Assembly: GCA_944385895.1 (NCBI GenBank)
Contig: CALWYZ010000001.1
Location: forward strand, 62,001 to 126,000
DNA length: 64,000 bases
Reading direction: 5' to 3'
Origin: an uncultured Clostridia bacterium
GTDB taxonomy: Bacteria > Bacillota > Clostridia > Oscillospirales > QAKW01
This document shows, piece after piece, positions 22,602 through 31,996 of the stretch; the stretch's first letter is position 1, and each line of letters starts with the position of its first letter. Made by a program: the position numbers and the translations under genes. The notes below the pieces were generated by a model. It did not search any database, was not told where the DNA came from, and was given only the letters and a program-made list of their open reading frames with translations.

Positions 22602-24338
22602 ATGAAAAGATGGATGAAATATGTAAAGCCGTACATATTGTTTTTCATATTGGGACCGCTTTGTATGATAGTAGAGGTCATAGGCGAGGTTTTGATGCCG
22701 AAATTTTTGTCGCTGATAATAAATCACGGTGTGAACAATGGTGACTGGCAGTATATAGTAGGAATCTGCGCTCTTATGGTTCTTACGGCGGTTCTTATGA
22801 TGTTAGGCGGCATGGGCGGCGCGTATTTCGGTGCAAAAGCATCTGTTAATTTTGCAACAGATGTACGCCGTGACGTATTTGCCAAGATACAGTCATTTTC
22901 CTTTGCTAATATTGACAAGTTTTCCACCGGATCGCTTGTAACAAGGCTTACAAATGATATAACGCAGATTCAGAACTTTGTAAACATGCTTCTGCGGATG
23001 TTTCTGCGTGCGCCGGGTATGCTTATCGGAGCGCTTATAATGGCAATATTGCTTCGTCCGTCTCTGGCGGTTGTACTGGCGGTTGCAATACCTGTACTGT
23101 TTATTGTGCTTATTATAATAATCCGCATAGGTTTTCCGCGGTTTGGAATAATGCAGGAAAAGGTTGATGGACTCAACTCCAACATACAGGAAAACATTAC
23201 AAACATGCGTGTTGTAAAGTCTTTTGTACGCCGGGATTTTGAAATACAGAAGTTCAGGACCTCAAACGGTAATCTAAAAAAAGCGGGTATGAACGCGATG
23301 CTGGTAATGATATGCATGCAACCGTTTATGACTCTGATTATGAATCTGACGACAGTGTCTGTTCTGTGGTTGGGCGGAAGGCTTGTCATGAACGGTCAGA
23401 TGCTGGACGGAGATCTTATAGCGTTTATAACATATATCACCCAGATACTGATGTCACTTGTTATGGTTACAATGATGTTTATGTTTTCATCTCGTGCTAT
23501 CGCGTCTGCAAAGCGTATAAAAGAAGTGCTTGATGAAAAGATAGACATAACAGATGTTGATGCTGCTCAGAGCAACCTTCATGTACAGTCCGGAAGAGTT
23601 GAATTTAAAAATGTCAGCTTTAGGTATTATAAAACCAGTCCCGGCAAGGTTTTGGATAATATTAACCTTACAATAGAGCCGGGAGAGATAGTGGGAATAA
23701 TAGGCTCTACAGGCTGCGGAAAAACAACGCTTGTTTCGCTTATTCCGCGTCTGTATGATGTGGACGAGGGTCAGGTACTGATAGACGGTGTAGATGTGCG
23801 TGACTACAGCTTGTTCAACCTGCGCGAGGGTGTCGGTATGGTACTTCAGAAAAACGTTCTGTTTTCAGGCACTATTGAGGATAACCTTCGCTGGGGTGAT
23901 GAAAATGCCACAGACGAGCAGGTAAAGGCTGTATGCGAGAGCGCACAGGCCAATGGATTTATAGAGAGCTTTATTGACGGATATAAAACCGAGCTTGACC
24001 AGGGCGGAACAAACGTATCCGGAGGACAAAAACAGAGACTTTGTATTGCGCGCGCTCTGCTTAAAAATCCGAAAATTCTTATTCTCGATGACTCGACAAG
24101 TGCTGTTGATACTGCTACCGAGGCAAATATCCGGCGCGCTTTTAAAAACGAGCTTGCTCAATCCACAAAAATCATTATCGCACAGCGTATCTCATCTGTA
24201 ATCGACGCGGATAAGATAGTTGTCATGGACGACGGCGTGATAACAGGCATAGGTACTCATGATCAGCTTCTTGAAAATAACGAAGAATATAAGGAGATAT
24301 ATTATTCACAGAATGATAAGAAGGGAGGCGCTCAATAA
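22602..24338 (+). CDS. ABC exporter half-transporter, subunit 1 (degenerate catalytic Glu)
   Basis: A 578-residue type I (B-family) exporter half with six N-terminal membrane helices (1-310) and a C-terminal nucleotide-binding domain. Walker A GSTGCGKTT, Q-loop MVLQKNVLF, signature VSGGQKQRLCIARAL and Walker B ILILDDSTSAVD. The residue after the Walker B Asp is Asp, not the usual catalytic Glu, and the switch position is IIIAQRIS with Gln where His is expected. Both changes mark the degenerate ATPase site of heterodimeric exporters. Its partner is the next gene, which starts on the last base of this gene's stop codon. Likely function is multidrug or lipid export. Confidence 0.92.
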   Translation: MKRWMKYVKPYILFFILGPLCMIVEVIGEVLMPKFLSLIINHGVNNGDWQYIVGICALMVLTAVLMMLGGMGGAYFGAKASVNFATDVRRDVFAKIQSFSFANIDKFSTGSLVTRLTNDITQIQNFVNMLLRMFLRAPGMLIGALIMAILLRPSLAVVLAVAIPVLFIVLIIIIRIGFPRFGIMQEKVDGLNSNIQENITNMRVVKSFVRRDFEIQKFRTSNGNLKKAGMNAMLVMICMQPFMTLIMNLTTVSVLWLGGRLVMNGQMLDGDLIAFITYITQILMSLVMVTMMFMFSSRAIASAKRIKEVLDEKIDITDVDAAQSNLHVQSGRVEFKNVSFRYYKTSPGKVLDNINLTIEPGEIVGIIGSTGCGKTTLVSLIPRLYDVDEGQVLIDGVDVRDYSLFNLREGVGMVLQKNVLFSGTIEDNLRWGDENATDEQVKAVCESAQANGFIESFIDGYKTELDQGGTNVSGGQKQRLCIARALLKNPKILILDDSTSAVDTATEANIRRAFKNELAQSTKIIIAQRISSVIDADKIVVMDDGVITGIGTHDQLLENNEEYKEIYYSQNDKKGGAQ

Positions 24339-26209
24339 TGGCTGCAAGAAGTCTTGAAGAATTGAAAAAGCAGTACAGCGGCGCATCCGGACTGGAAAGC
24401 TCAAGACCCGGTCCAGGCGGACCCGGCAGAGGAAGAGGTATGCACGCCCACGGCAAGCCTAAAAATGTGAAACACACAATGAAAAGGCTGTTGTCATATC
24501 TGGGCGTGTATAAGGTCAAACTTATTTTTGTGCTGATATTTATGGTATGCTCTACAGCAACAAGTCTTATAGGCTCGTATATGCTAAGACCTGTTATAAA
24601 TAATCTTACCGTTTCAGGCAGGACAGTCTCTGAGCGTATATCATACCTGCTAATCATGATAGCGATCATGCTTGGAGTATATCTTGTAGGTGTTGCCTTT
24701 ACGTATATGCAGCAGAGAATGATGCTTGTCATATCTCAGAGCGCTATTGAAAAAATCAGGAATGATCTGTTTGATAAAATTCAGTCGCTCCCTGTAAGAT
24801 TTTTTGACAACAACAGTACAGGCGACGTTATGAGCCGGTTTACAAACGATGTTGATAATATTTCTACGATGCTTGACAACTCTGTTGTATCGCTTATATC
24901 AGGAGCCATAACTCTGATTGGTACACTGTTTATGATGATATACACAAATATCTGGCTGACTATGATAACATTGGTGTTTTCTCCGATTTTCATACTGGGT
25001 GGTTCGGCGATAGGCAAAATGAGCCGGAAGTATTACAATTCCCAGCAGGAAGCGCTGGGTGCCGTAAACGGATACATAGAAGAACTTGTATCCGGTCAGA
25101 AAGTCGTTAAAGTATTTAATCACGAACATGTGTGTGTCGAGGAATTTTCAGTATTGAATGAGGATCTGAGAAACAAGCAGATACACGCTCAGTTTTGGGG
25201 CGGAGTTATGGGTCCTATCATGGGCAATACCTCACAGATAAGTTATTCCCTGACAGCAGGAATAGGCGGGATACTTTGTGTTTTAAGAGGCTTTGATGTC
25301 GGAGGACTTACCATCTTTGTAAACTTTGCAAGACATTTTTCCATGCCGATAAATAATATTTCTCAGCAGATGGCTACAATCTTTTCTGCCCTTGCCGGTG
25401 CGGAAAGAGTGTTTAAAGTTCTTGACCTTGATGAGGAGCCCGCCGATTCTGAAAAAGCTGTTTCCGGCGATAACATAAAGGGTTATGTTGTACTGGATAA
25501 CGTGACATTTGGATATAATCCCGGTAAGACAATATTGAAAAACATATCCCTGTATGCCAAGCCCGGACAAAAGATAGCGTTTGTCGGTTCTACCGGTGCG
25601 GGCAAGACCACCATTACAAATCTTCTTAACAGATTTTACGATATACAAGAGGGCAGTATCACAATAGACGGAATAAATATACGTGATTACAAGATGGATG
25701 ACCTTCGTCGTAATATTGCAATGGTTTTGCAGGATACACATCTGTTTACCGGTACTGTAATGGAGAACATACGTTACGGCAGGCTTGACGCGACGGATGA
25801 AGAGGTCATTGCTGCGGCGAAGACGGCCAGCGCACATAGCTTTATAATGCGTTTGTCAGACGGTTATAATACTATGATCGAGGGCGATGGGGCCAATCTT
25901 TCGCAGGGTCAGCGTCAGCTTTTAAATATTGCAAGAGCGGCAATTTCAAAAGCTCCCATTCTTGTGCTTGACGAGGCGACCAGCTCTGTTGATACACGTA
26001 CAGAACGCCATATAGAGCACGGTATGGACAGACTGATGAAAGAGCGTACTACCTTTGTTATCGCGCACAGACTTTCAACTGTAAGAAATGCAAATGCCAT
26101 AATGGTGCTAGAGCACGGAGAAATTATAGAACGAGGAGATCATGACGATCTGCTCGCTCAAAAAGGCAGATATTATGAGCTTTACACAGGTAAAAAAGAG
26201 CTTGACTAA
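24338..26209 (+). CDS. ABC exporter half-transporter, subunit 2 (canonical Walker B)
   Basis: A 623-residue partner of the preceding exporter. It opens with a Gly/Pro/Arg-rich cytoplasmic extension of about 40 residues (SSRPGPGGPGRGRGMHAHGK), then six membrane helices and an NBD with Walker A GSTGAGKTT, Walker B ILVLDEATSSVD with catalytic Glu, and switch His in FVIAHRLSTVR. Its signature is LSQGQRQLLNIARA, with Gln in place of the first Gly of LSGGQ. In a heterodimer this altered signature pairs with subunit 1's Walker A/B to make the degenerate site, and the intact site is formed by this Walker A/B with subunit 1's VSGGQ. GGGAGG precedes the ATG. A bidirectional terminator closes the operon. 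Confidence 0.92.
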   Translation: MAARSLEELKKQYSGASGLESSRPGPGGPGRGRGMHAHGKPKNVKHTMKRLLSYLGVYKVKLIFVLIFMVCSTATSLIGSYMLRPVINNLTVSGRTVSERISYLLIMIAIMLGVYLVGVAFTYMQQRMMLVISQSAIEKIRNDLFDKIQSLPVRFFDNNSTGDVMSRFTNDVDNISTMLDNSVVSLISGAITLIGTLFMMIYTNIWLTMITLVFSPIFILGGSAIGKMSRKYYNSQQEALGAVNGYIEELVSGQKVVKVFNHEHVCVEEFSVLNEDLRNKQIHAQFWGGVMGPIMGNTSQISYSLTAGIGGILCVLRGFDVGGLTIFVNFARHFSMPINNISQQMATIFSALAGAERVFKVLDLDEEPADSEKAVSGDNIKGYVVLDNVTFGYNPGKTILKNISLYAKPGQKIAFVGSTGAGKTTITNLLNRFYDIQEGSITIDGINIRDYKMDDLRRNIAMVLQDTHLFTGTVMENIRYGRLDATDEEVIAAAKTASAHSFIMRLSDGYNTMIEGDGANLSQGQRQLLNIARAAISKAPILVLDEATSSVDTRTERHIEHGMDRLMKERTTFVIAHRLSTVRNANAIMVLEHGEIIERGDHDDLLAQKGRYYELYTGKKELD

Positions 26210-26210
26210 T

Positions 26211-26245
26211 AAAAAACGCTCCCATAAATACGGGAGCGTTTTTAT
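26211..26245. terminator. Bidirectional terminator between convergent units
   Basis: AACGCTCCC and GGGAGCGTT arms flanked by an A-run and a T-run; serves the ABC exporter operon and the minus-strand EEP gene. Confidence 0.9.
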
Positions 26246-26925
26246 ATAAAGTCAATTTGCGCATAAAGCATATAATGATCTGAATTTCTGGTGGCAGTGT
26301 ACATGCCGGTTTTGACAAATTTGAGTGAGTGTGAAATTATAATATTGTCAATGGCGATATTTGAAGGGTAAAAAGACCGGTAAATGCGGTTTTTGTTGTT
26401 CATAAGTGTGACGGGGACACCCAGGTTTTCAAAAACATCAAAATTGTCAGTATTAAAATCTCCTGTCAGTACAAACGGCATATCTAATGACCAAAGATAA
26501 TTTCCAAGCGCTTTTAGCTGGATCTTTTGTATTTCTGTGTTTTCATATGACAGATGAGTATTTACAAAGCAGACCGGTCTTTGCTGTATGCTCAGCTGTA
26601 CTGAGCAGTAGACACGTGGCTCCAGTCCCTGCATTGACGGTAATGCATGAAAATATTTGTTTTCCGGTCTGAATCGCGACAGGAAGCCTATACCGTATTC
26701 TCCGCCATTATACGGCATGGCTTTTGCAAATCCGTAGAAATTCAGATTGCAGCAGTCAGCTAAAACAGGCATGGTGTCAATTTTTCCGTTGCGGGCGGTC
26801 AGGCGGTCTACTTCCTGTATTCCTGCAATATCGGCACCGACTGCTTTTATGTCGTTTGCTATCAAAGACATGTCAAATCCTACGAGAGATGCGCATTTTA
26901 TGTTGTAGCAGGCTGCTGTAAACAT
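26242..26925 (-). CDS. Endonuclease/exonuclease/phosphatase (EEP) family hydrolase
   Basis: A 227-residue Mg-dependent phosphodiesterase/phosphatase fold. Active-site residues in order: Asn in YNIK, Glu in AGIQEVDRL, His in VNTHLSYE, Asp and Asn in LTGDFNTD, Asp in NIAIDNIIIS and the terminal SDH in RNSDHYMLYA, so it should be catalytic. No signal peptide. Substrates in this family range from DNA to sphingolipids and inositol phosphates and cannot be told here. It starts one base after the upstream EamA gene stops, so it belongs to the HAD-EamA-EEP unit. Confidence 0.88.
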   Translation of the reverse strand: MFTAACYNIKCASLVGFDMSLIANDIKAVGADIAGIQEVDRLTARNGKIDTMPVLADCCNLNFYGFAKAMPYNGGEYGIGFLSRFRPENKYFHALPSMQGLEPRVYCSVQLSIQQRPVCFVNTHLSYENTEIQKIQLKALGNYLWSLDMPFVLTGDFNTDNFDVFENLGVPVTLMNNKNRIYRSFYPSNIAIDNIIISHSLKFVKTGMYTATRNSDHYMLYAQIDFI

Positions 26926-26926
26926 A

Positions 26927-27802
26927 TTACAGACTTAAAACCGTAATGCTGGCAACAGCGAGTAAAATTCCCAGAATCTTTGAAACTGACGGCTTTTCTT
27001 TAAAGAATATAATTGAATACACAGCCGCAACAAGTAAAACACCGCCGTTTTCGACAGTATAGAAAACTGCAATATTGACAAGTGGTATTATCATTACAAG
27101 CGCGTTTATAGCAAAGCCCGCGGTAAGTATGCATAGTATGAGAAAAACAAGCGCTTTTTTGTTTATTTTGAATGCCTTTAGGGTGTTGCCTTTTTCTTTT
27201 GCTGAAAGCTGAATAAAAGCAATAACGCCCATGAGCGCATATGTAATTATTATCATTTCTTTGCTTTGTGAAGAATTTACCTGTTCCTGAACCTTTATGA
27301 GCGTACCGTAAACACCGTTGCATACAAACAGCAAAAGACAGAATACATAAAATGAAACCGGCACCTTTCCGGGCTTCAAACCGTCAAAATTCATAAGTAC
27401 AAAAGAAACAAGCATTGCCGCGATTGCAGCATACTTTATCACATCCAGTTGCTTATCGTGAAGAAATGCTGTGCTGTATATCATAGGCACAATTATACCT
27501 CCAAACAGCATCGCAACATTTAAGAATGCGTAGGATCCTCGGCTGCCGGCTGCTATCAGGGACGTATTATATCCGAAAAGAGCTGCGGCATTTATGATTC
27601 CTATTATAAGCGTGGGCGTTGATATATTGAGCCTAAAACCGTTAAATGCAAGCGATATCACTACTATCGCCACGCTTTCCAATATGCAGAAAATCGGCGT
27701 TGCAAGGTCTTGTCTTCCCTCAAACTTATCTGAATACACTTTGCAGAATAAAGTCTGAAGACTGTACAGGATTATAATTATAACAATTAATAATGATGAC
27801 AT
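26927..27802 (-). CDS. EamA/DMT-superfamily transporter
   Basis: A 291-residue membrane protein with about ten hydrophobic segments arranged as two five-helix repeats, as usual for the drug/metabolite transporter superfamily. C-terminal region FYTVENGGVLLVAAVYSIIFFKEKPSVSKILGILLAVASI is the typical last pair of helices with the conserved E-K-P turn. Substrate unknown. GAGGAA precedes the ATG. It lies between a HAD phosphatase (16-base gap) and an EEP hydrolase (one-base gap). Confidence 0.85.
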   Translation of the reverse strand: MSSLLIVIIIILYSLQTLFCKVYSDKFEGRQDLATPIFCILESVAIVVISLAFNGFRLNISTPTLIIGIINAAALFGYNTSLIAAGSRGSYAFLNVAMLFGGIIVPMIYSTAFLHDKQLDVIKYAAIAAMLVSFVLMNFDGLKPGKVPVSFYVFCLLLFVCNGVYGTLIKVQEQVNSSQSKEMIIITYALMGVIAFIQLSAKEKGNTLKAFKINKKALVFLILCILTAGFAINALVMIIPLVNIAVFYTVENGGVLLVAAVYSIIFFKEKPSVSKILGILLAVASITVLSL

Positions 27803-27818
27803 ATAAAATTCCTCATTT

Positions 27819-28430
27819 TTAAAATATTCCTATGGCTTTAAGATGGTCTGTGAAATTCTGAGCAGTGGTAAAAGTATGTGCATGCATGCCTGCTTTCATG
27901 GCAGCGTCGGTATTGATTTTCATATCGTCAGTAAACAGAGTTTGGTCAGCCCTCAGACAATATGTATTTAAGATGTATTCAAATATTTCTTTGTGCGGTT
28001 TTATTAGATGAATATCGCATGACACTATTTTTTCATCCAGTAAGTCAAGGATAGGGCAGCGGACAGAAACCCTTTTAAACATTTCCTTGGGAAAATTTGA
28101 AAGAAGAAAAAGATGAAGCCCTTTGTCTTTCAGCTGCTGCAGTATGGGAACCATTTGATCATACTGATCAAAGCACTTGTCGACAGTAGTTACAAACTCC
28201 GTTACCGCCTTGTGATATTCAGGCTCGATATCGTCGCAAAGACGGTCAATGACCTGCTTTTCACTGCAAAGACCGGCATCATAATCGTTCCAGATTTTTT
28301 TGTTGTTTATAGTCTTTTCATGAAGATAAGATCCCTTTTTTGTATCTCCGCCCATTAATTGAGATGCCCATGCTACGGGATCGTATTGAGTCAAAACATT
28401 TCCGAAGTCAAAAATAATATTTTTTATCAT
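27819..28430 (-). CDS. HAD-superfamily (subfamily IA) hydrolase
   Basis: A 203-residue phosphatase-like protein. ATG 28430 is used, with AGGAG nine bases upstream. Motif I is FDFGNVLT: the first Asp is kept but the second, acid/base position is Gly-Asn rather than the usual D-x-D, as in some HAD-IA proteins annotated as FMN/epoxide-hydrolase-like. Motif II is LLSNFP, motif III Lys is in HLIKPHKEIFE, and motif IV is LFTDDMKINTDAAMKAGM. A helical cap lies at about 20-90. Substrate unknown. First gene of a three-gene minus-strand unit. Confidence 0.85.
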   Translation of the reverse strand: MIKNIIFDFGNVLTQYDPVAWASQLMGGDTKKGSYLHEKTINNKKIWNDYDAGLCSEKQVIDRLCDDIEPEYHKAVTEFVTTVDKCFDQYDQMVPILQQLKDKGLHLFLLSNFPKEMFKRVSVRCPILDLLDEKIVSCDIHLIKPHKEIFEYILNTYCLRADQTLFTDDMKINTDAAMKAGMHAHTFTTAQNFTDHLKAIGIF

Positions 28431-28505
28431 AATCAATCTCCTAATAAAATCTTTAATATTTTATATTATAATGAGTGATATTGCAATAATAATTTTTATA
28501 AATAA

Positions 28506-28540
28506 AAAAGTTATATCTCAGTTGTGAGATATAACTTTTA
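28506..28540. terminator. Terminator after the PBP2 gene
   Basis: AAAAGTTATATCTCA and TGAGATATAACTTTT arms, a 15-pair stem with a short loop and T-runs on both strands; placed three bases after the PBP2 stop codon. Confidence 0.85.
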
Positions 28541-28542
28541 AA

Positions 28543-30597
28543 TCAGTATATCATTTGTTCTTCGGCAGGTACTTTTATTTGGGTGGTTTTTCCGTTGAAA
28601 TACTCGTCAAATATAGCCTTTGCCACGGCTCCGACATAGTTGCCGTGAGCGCCGTGTTCAACGACAACACATACTGCTATCTCAGGGTCCTCATAGGGAG
28701 CAAACGCAACAAAGATACCGTTTGCAGTACCGCTGGGCACCGATGCCGTACCGGTTTTGGCACCTACTCCTACCTTGTAATTTGAAAACAGGGTAGAAGC
28801 GGTTCCGCTGTCTGCAGCAAGCTTCATACCGTACATGATAGCGTGGTAGTTCTCTTCTTTCATTTCAAGTGTTTCTACCGCCTGTATCGTAGCACCTGTA
28901 ATGTTTGAGCCGTCATTTGAGTTATTTACTGATTTGACAAGATGTGCTTTATAGCGTGTCCCGCCGTTAACTATTGTTGCCACATAGTTTGCAAGCTGAA
29001 GGGGCGTAAACAGGTTATCAGACTGACCTATTGCGGCTTGGAGCGTGTCGCCCGGGAACCATTCACTGTCATTTTTTTCTCTGTATTCCGGACCGGCAAG
29101 TACGCCTGAGTATTCAGTGATTTCAACTCCTGTTTTTTGCCCAAGCCCCAGCTTTGAACAGTACTCGTTCAAGTGCTCGATACCCATAAGGTCTGCTGTT
29201 TCGTAAAAGAAATAGTTACAGGATTTTTCAAGCGCCTGAGAGACGTTTATTGATCCGTGTGTCGTACCGTAATCACTGTATACCCAGCACCGAGGCTGAT
29301 AGTCTGGATATTTGCGATAAATACCAAGATCTTTTATCTTAGTGGACGGAGTTATATAGCCTTCTTCAAGAGCGGCTATACCGGTTGCCATTTTAAATGT
29401 CGATCCGGGTGCGTAAAGACCGGTAAAAGCACGGTTGATCATTGGCTTTTGTTCATCTGATGCCAGCTGTGTATAGTTTTCAAGATATGTTGACAAATCA
29501 AAATTGGGCGCAGAGGCTGAGGCGAGTATTTCACCGCTGTCTACGGCAATTGCAACAACAGCTCCGGCGTTTGCATCTGCACCTTCGCCGCTTGATTTGT
29601 TTTTGCCTGAGTCGGATATGCTTTTTATTGTAGCTTCAAGCGATGTTTGGGCGATTTGCTGTAAATCCTTGTCCAGTGTAAGTATAATGTTATTTCCCGA
29701 TATCGGATCACGCATTGTGGTTACATTAAGAACTTTGCCGCTTGAATCTCTTTCGATAACACGTACGCCGTCTGTTCCGTGAAGGTATTCCTCCATGGCT
29801 TTTTCAATTCCCTCTTTGCCGACATACTCGTTCATTTTATAGCCCTTTTCGCGTAGCTGTTCGTACTCGTCTGCATATATTTTTCCGGTCCTGCCAAGAA
29901 TATGTGATGCCAAGTACGGTGTAGTATAGACACGTTTGCTTTCAGTGCCTATGTCAACGCCAGGATATTCGTCTGACAGCTCTTTTATGGTAGTCACGGT
30001 GCTTATTGAAATATCGCTTGCAAACGTATATGGATTGGAAGATGAAAAGGAAGACCTCTCCATTTCATACCGTACGCCTGCTATAATACGCTTTTGCTCA
30101 GTGGTGAGTGAGGTGTCGATTTTATATTTTTTTATAAGCTGTTCCATTACCTGTGCCGCTGTTGCGTCAGACGGCAGTTTTAATGTTTCAAGCAGATCTA
30201 TTATTTGTTTTTCGGAAGTATCATTTTCATAAGTAAAGGAATACGGCGCGCTGTCACTGATAGGCAGAGTGTCGTAATAGCTTTCATTGGAATTTCTTAG
30301 AAGGCTGCAGAGGCTTAGAATTATGCTGTCCTGTGATTGAGTCGGCAAAAGAGCACGGGAAAAGCGTATGGTATAAACCGTCTCATTTGTAACAAGCAAC
30401 TGACCGTTGCGGTCGCAGATATTCCCACGTGAGGCGGATATAGTTTCAGTTGAGTAAATTTTGCTTTCTGACTGCTCTTTATAATACTGTGTGTCAATTA
30501 TCTGCATTTTGAACAGCACAAAAACATATGCCGCAAATATACATACGGAAACGATTATAAAGGTGTAAAATCTTGCGCTTCCGTCTTTTAAATTCAA
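28543..30597 (-). CDS. mrdA: Penicillin-binding protein 2 (elongasome transpeptidase)
   Basis: A 684-residue class B PBP: a short cytoplasmic tail and one membrane anchor (about 12-32), a pedestal domain (NICDRNGQLLVTNETVYTI), and the C-terminal transpeptidase. Catalytic motifs: SxxK as STFK in YAPGSTFKMATGIAALE, SxN as SCN in LEKSCNYFF, and KTG as KTGTAS. It makes peptidoglycan cross-links during cell elongation together with RodA and the Mre proteins. It is the last gene of zapA-dut-maf-mreBCD-pbp2, overlapping mreD by four bases (ATGA). Length is normal for the clostridial form. Confidence 0.95.
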   Translation of the reverse strand: MNLKDGSARFYTFIIVSVCIFAAYVFVLFKMQIIDTQYYKEQSESKIYSTETISASRGNICDRNGQLLVTNETVYTIRFSRALLPTQSQDSIILSLCSLLRNSNESYYDTLPISDSAPYSFTYENDTSEKQIIDLLETLKLPSDATAAQVMEQLIKKYKIDTSLTTEQKRIIAGVRYEMERSSFSSSNPYTFASDISISTVTTIKELSDEYPGVDIGTESKRVYTTPYLASHILGRTGKIYADEYEQLREKGYKMNEYVGKEGIEKAMEEYLHGTDGVRVIERDSSGKVLNVTTMRDPISGNNIILTLDKDLQQIAQTSLEATIKSISDSGKNKSSGEGADANAGAVVAIAVDSGEILASASAPNFDLSTYLENYTQLASDEQKPMINRAFTGLYAPGSTFKMATGIAALEEGYITPSTKIKDLGIYRKYPDYQPRCWVYSDYGTTHGSINVSQALEKSCNYFFYETADLMGIEHLNEYCSKLGLGQKTGVEITEYSGVLAGPEYREKNDSEWFPGDTLQAAIGQSDNLFTPLQLANYVATIVNGGTRYKAHLVKSVNNSNDGSNITGATIQAVETLEMKEENYHAIMYGMKLAADSGTASTLFSNYKVGVGAKTGTASVPSGTANGIFVAFAPYEDPEIAVCVVVEHGAHGNYVGAVAKAIFDEYFNGKTTQIKVPAEEQMIY

Positions 30598-31115
30598 TCC
30601 TCATCCCTCCTTGTAGTTTTTTTGTGAAGAGATTTTACGATAAAATAAATAGGATAAGCCAAAACGCCGGTGAAAAGGAATTTTGGCAAAATTATCTTTG
30701 TAAGAGACTGTAAAAATGGCAGATATTTAAAAAATATTACCGTAAATATATATTCCAGCATCAGAAAAAAAGCCAAAAACGAAAAAGTCATGGCGATATA
30801 AGTAAGAAACATTTTTCTGAATGTGGTTTGCAGGAGCACAGAAACAAAAAAGGCGCCGAACATAAAAAGAATAGCGCTTTTTCCTATTATGCTGCTTGTA
30901 ATTATATCGTTAAGCAGACCGCATGCAAGGCCGAAAAAAGCCGAAAATGTCTCGTTTTCAAAAAAGGCGACTGCCAAAGAAACGGTTAAAAGCAGCTCCG
31001 GACTTACGCCCATATACCTAAGCCCTAGTGACGGTACGCTTTGCAGCAGATACAGTGCAAGCGCAAACAGTGAATAAAGTATGATTTTGAAGTGAGTATC
31101 GTTTTTTTCAAACAT
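30594..31115 (-). CDS. mreD: Rod shape-determining protein MreD
   Basis: A 173-residue integral membrane protein with five to six helices, starting FKIILYSLFALALYLLQSVPSLG. The family has low sequence conservation; the call rests on size, topology, the FGLACGLLNDIITSS segment typical of MreD and its place between mreC (one-base overlap) and PBP2 (four-base overlap). It is part of the elongasome membrane core. Confidence 0.9.
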   Translation of the reverse strand: MFEKNDTHFKIILYSLFALALYLLQSVPSLGLRYMGVSPELLLTVSLAVAFFENETFSAFFGLACGLLNDIITSSIIGKSAILFMFGAFFVSVLLQTTFRKMFLTYIAMTFSFLAFFLMLEYIFTVIFFKYLPFLQSLTKIILPKFLFTGVLAYPIYFIVKSLHKKTTRRDED

Positions 31116-31984
31116 CAGTTTTCACCGTTTTCAGTCGTATCCGGATCTGTTTGTGTACCAAAACCCGTGATAACAAAAACATTCTTGAGATCGGTAAAAT
31201 CCACCGCCGGTTCTATGACAGCGTACTGAGAGATACCGTGAGCTTCAGGTTTGATTTCTAAAACGTTGCCTATAAGCAGATCTTCGGGAAATATTCCGCC
31301 TATGCCGGACGTTACTATACTGTCGCCGGAATTTAGCTGCACTTCATTAGAAAGATAAGAAACCTTACAGTTTCCCTCAGCCGACAGTACATAATCGCCT
31401 TCAAGCACACCTATATCCTGTGTACGAGTCACCATCGCGCCTATTTCGCATGAATAGTCCAGCAGGGTAATTGCGCGGCACCATGTTGAACCGACTTCTG
31501 TCACATATCCGACAAGCCCCTGTTCAGTAATAATGACGTCACGCTTTTTCACATTGTTTAAACTGCCCTTATTGAGAGTTATGGTGTGAGAATAGCCGCT
31601 GCGGTCGTCGGCGACTATAAGCGCGGGTTCAAATTCAAAATCCGGATTTTTCTCCTTGATGCCTAAAATACCTTTAAGACTTTCATTTTCAAGCTTATAT
31701 TGCTGCGCGTCGCGCAGTGCGGAGGCTGTGGCGGCAAGTTCCTGCTTGACCTGTTCAAGTTCCTGTTCCATTTGATTATATTCGGTAAAAACAGCGATAA
31801 AATCACCTGACTTTGAAGACACGGTGGTACACAGGTTTTGGATCGGTGTGATCACAATGCCCGCTATGTCTTCCAGTATGGTGACTCTTCCGCTGTTAGC
31901 CGCGCTGACTGCAGTCATTGCCAAAAGCAGCGCAGCAATGATACATATAGCTATAAAAGTTCTTGTTTTAAGAAAATCTTTCAC
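31115..31984 (-). CDS. mreC: Rod shape-determining protein MreC
   Basis: A 289-residue bitopic membrane protein: membrane anchor at about 8-28, coiled coil at about 60-100 (YNQMEQELEQVKQELAATAS), then the two beta domains of MreC (PALIVADDRSGYSHTITLNKG; GLVGYVTEVGSTWCRAITLLD; SGIGGIFPEDLLIGNVLEI). It links MreB filaments to PBP2. The start is GTG at 31984 with CGGAG upstream, 12 bases after mreB. Confidence 0.94.
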   Translation of the reverse strand: MKDFLKTRTFIAICIIAALLLAMTAVSAANSGRVTILEDIAGIVITPIQNLCTTVSSKSGDFIAVFTEYNQMEQELEQVKQELAATASALRDAQQYKLENESLKGILGIKEKNPDFEFEPALIVADDRSGYSHTITLNKGSLNNVKKRDVIITEQGLVGYVTEVGSTWCRAITLLDYSCEIGAMVTRTQDIGVLEGDYVLSAEGNCKVSYLSNEVQLNSGDSIVTSGIGGIFPEDLLIGNVLEIKPEAHGISQYAVIEPAVDFTDLKNVFVITGFGTQTDPDTTENGEN

Positions 31985-31996
31985 GACTGTACTCCG

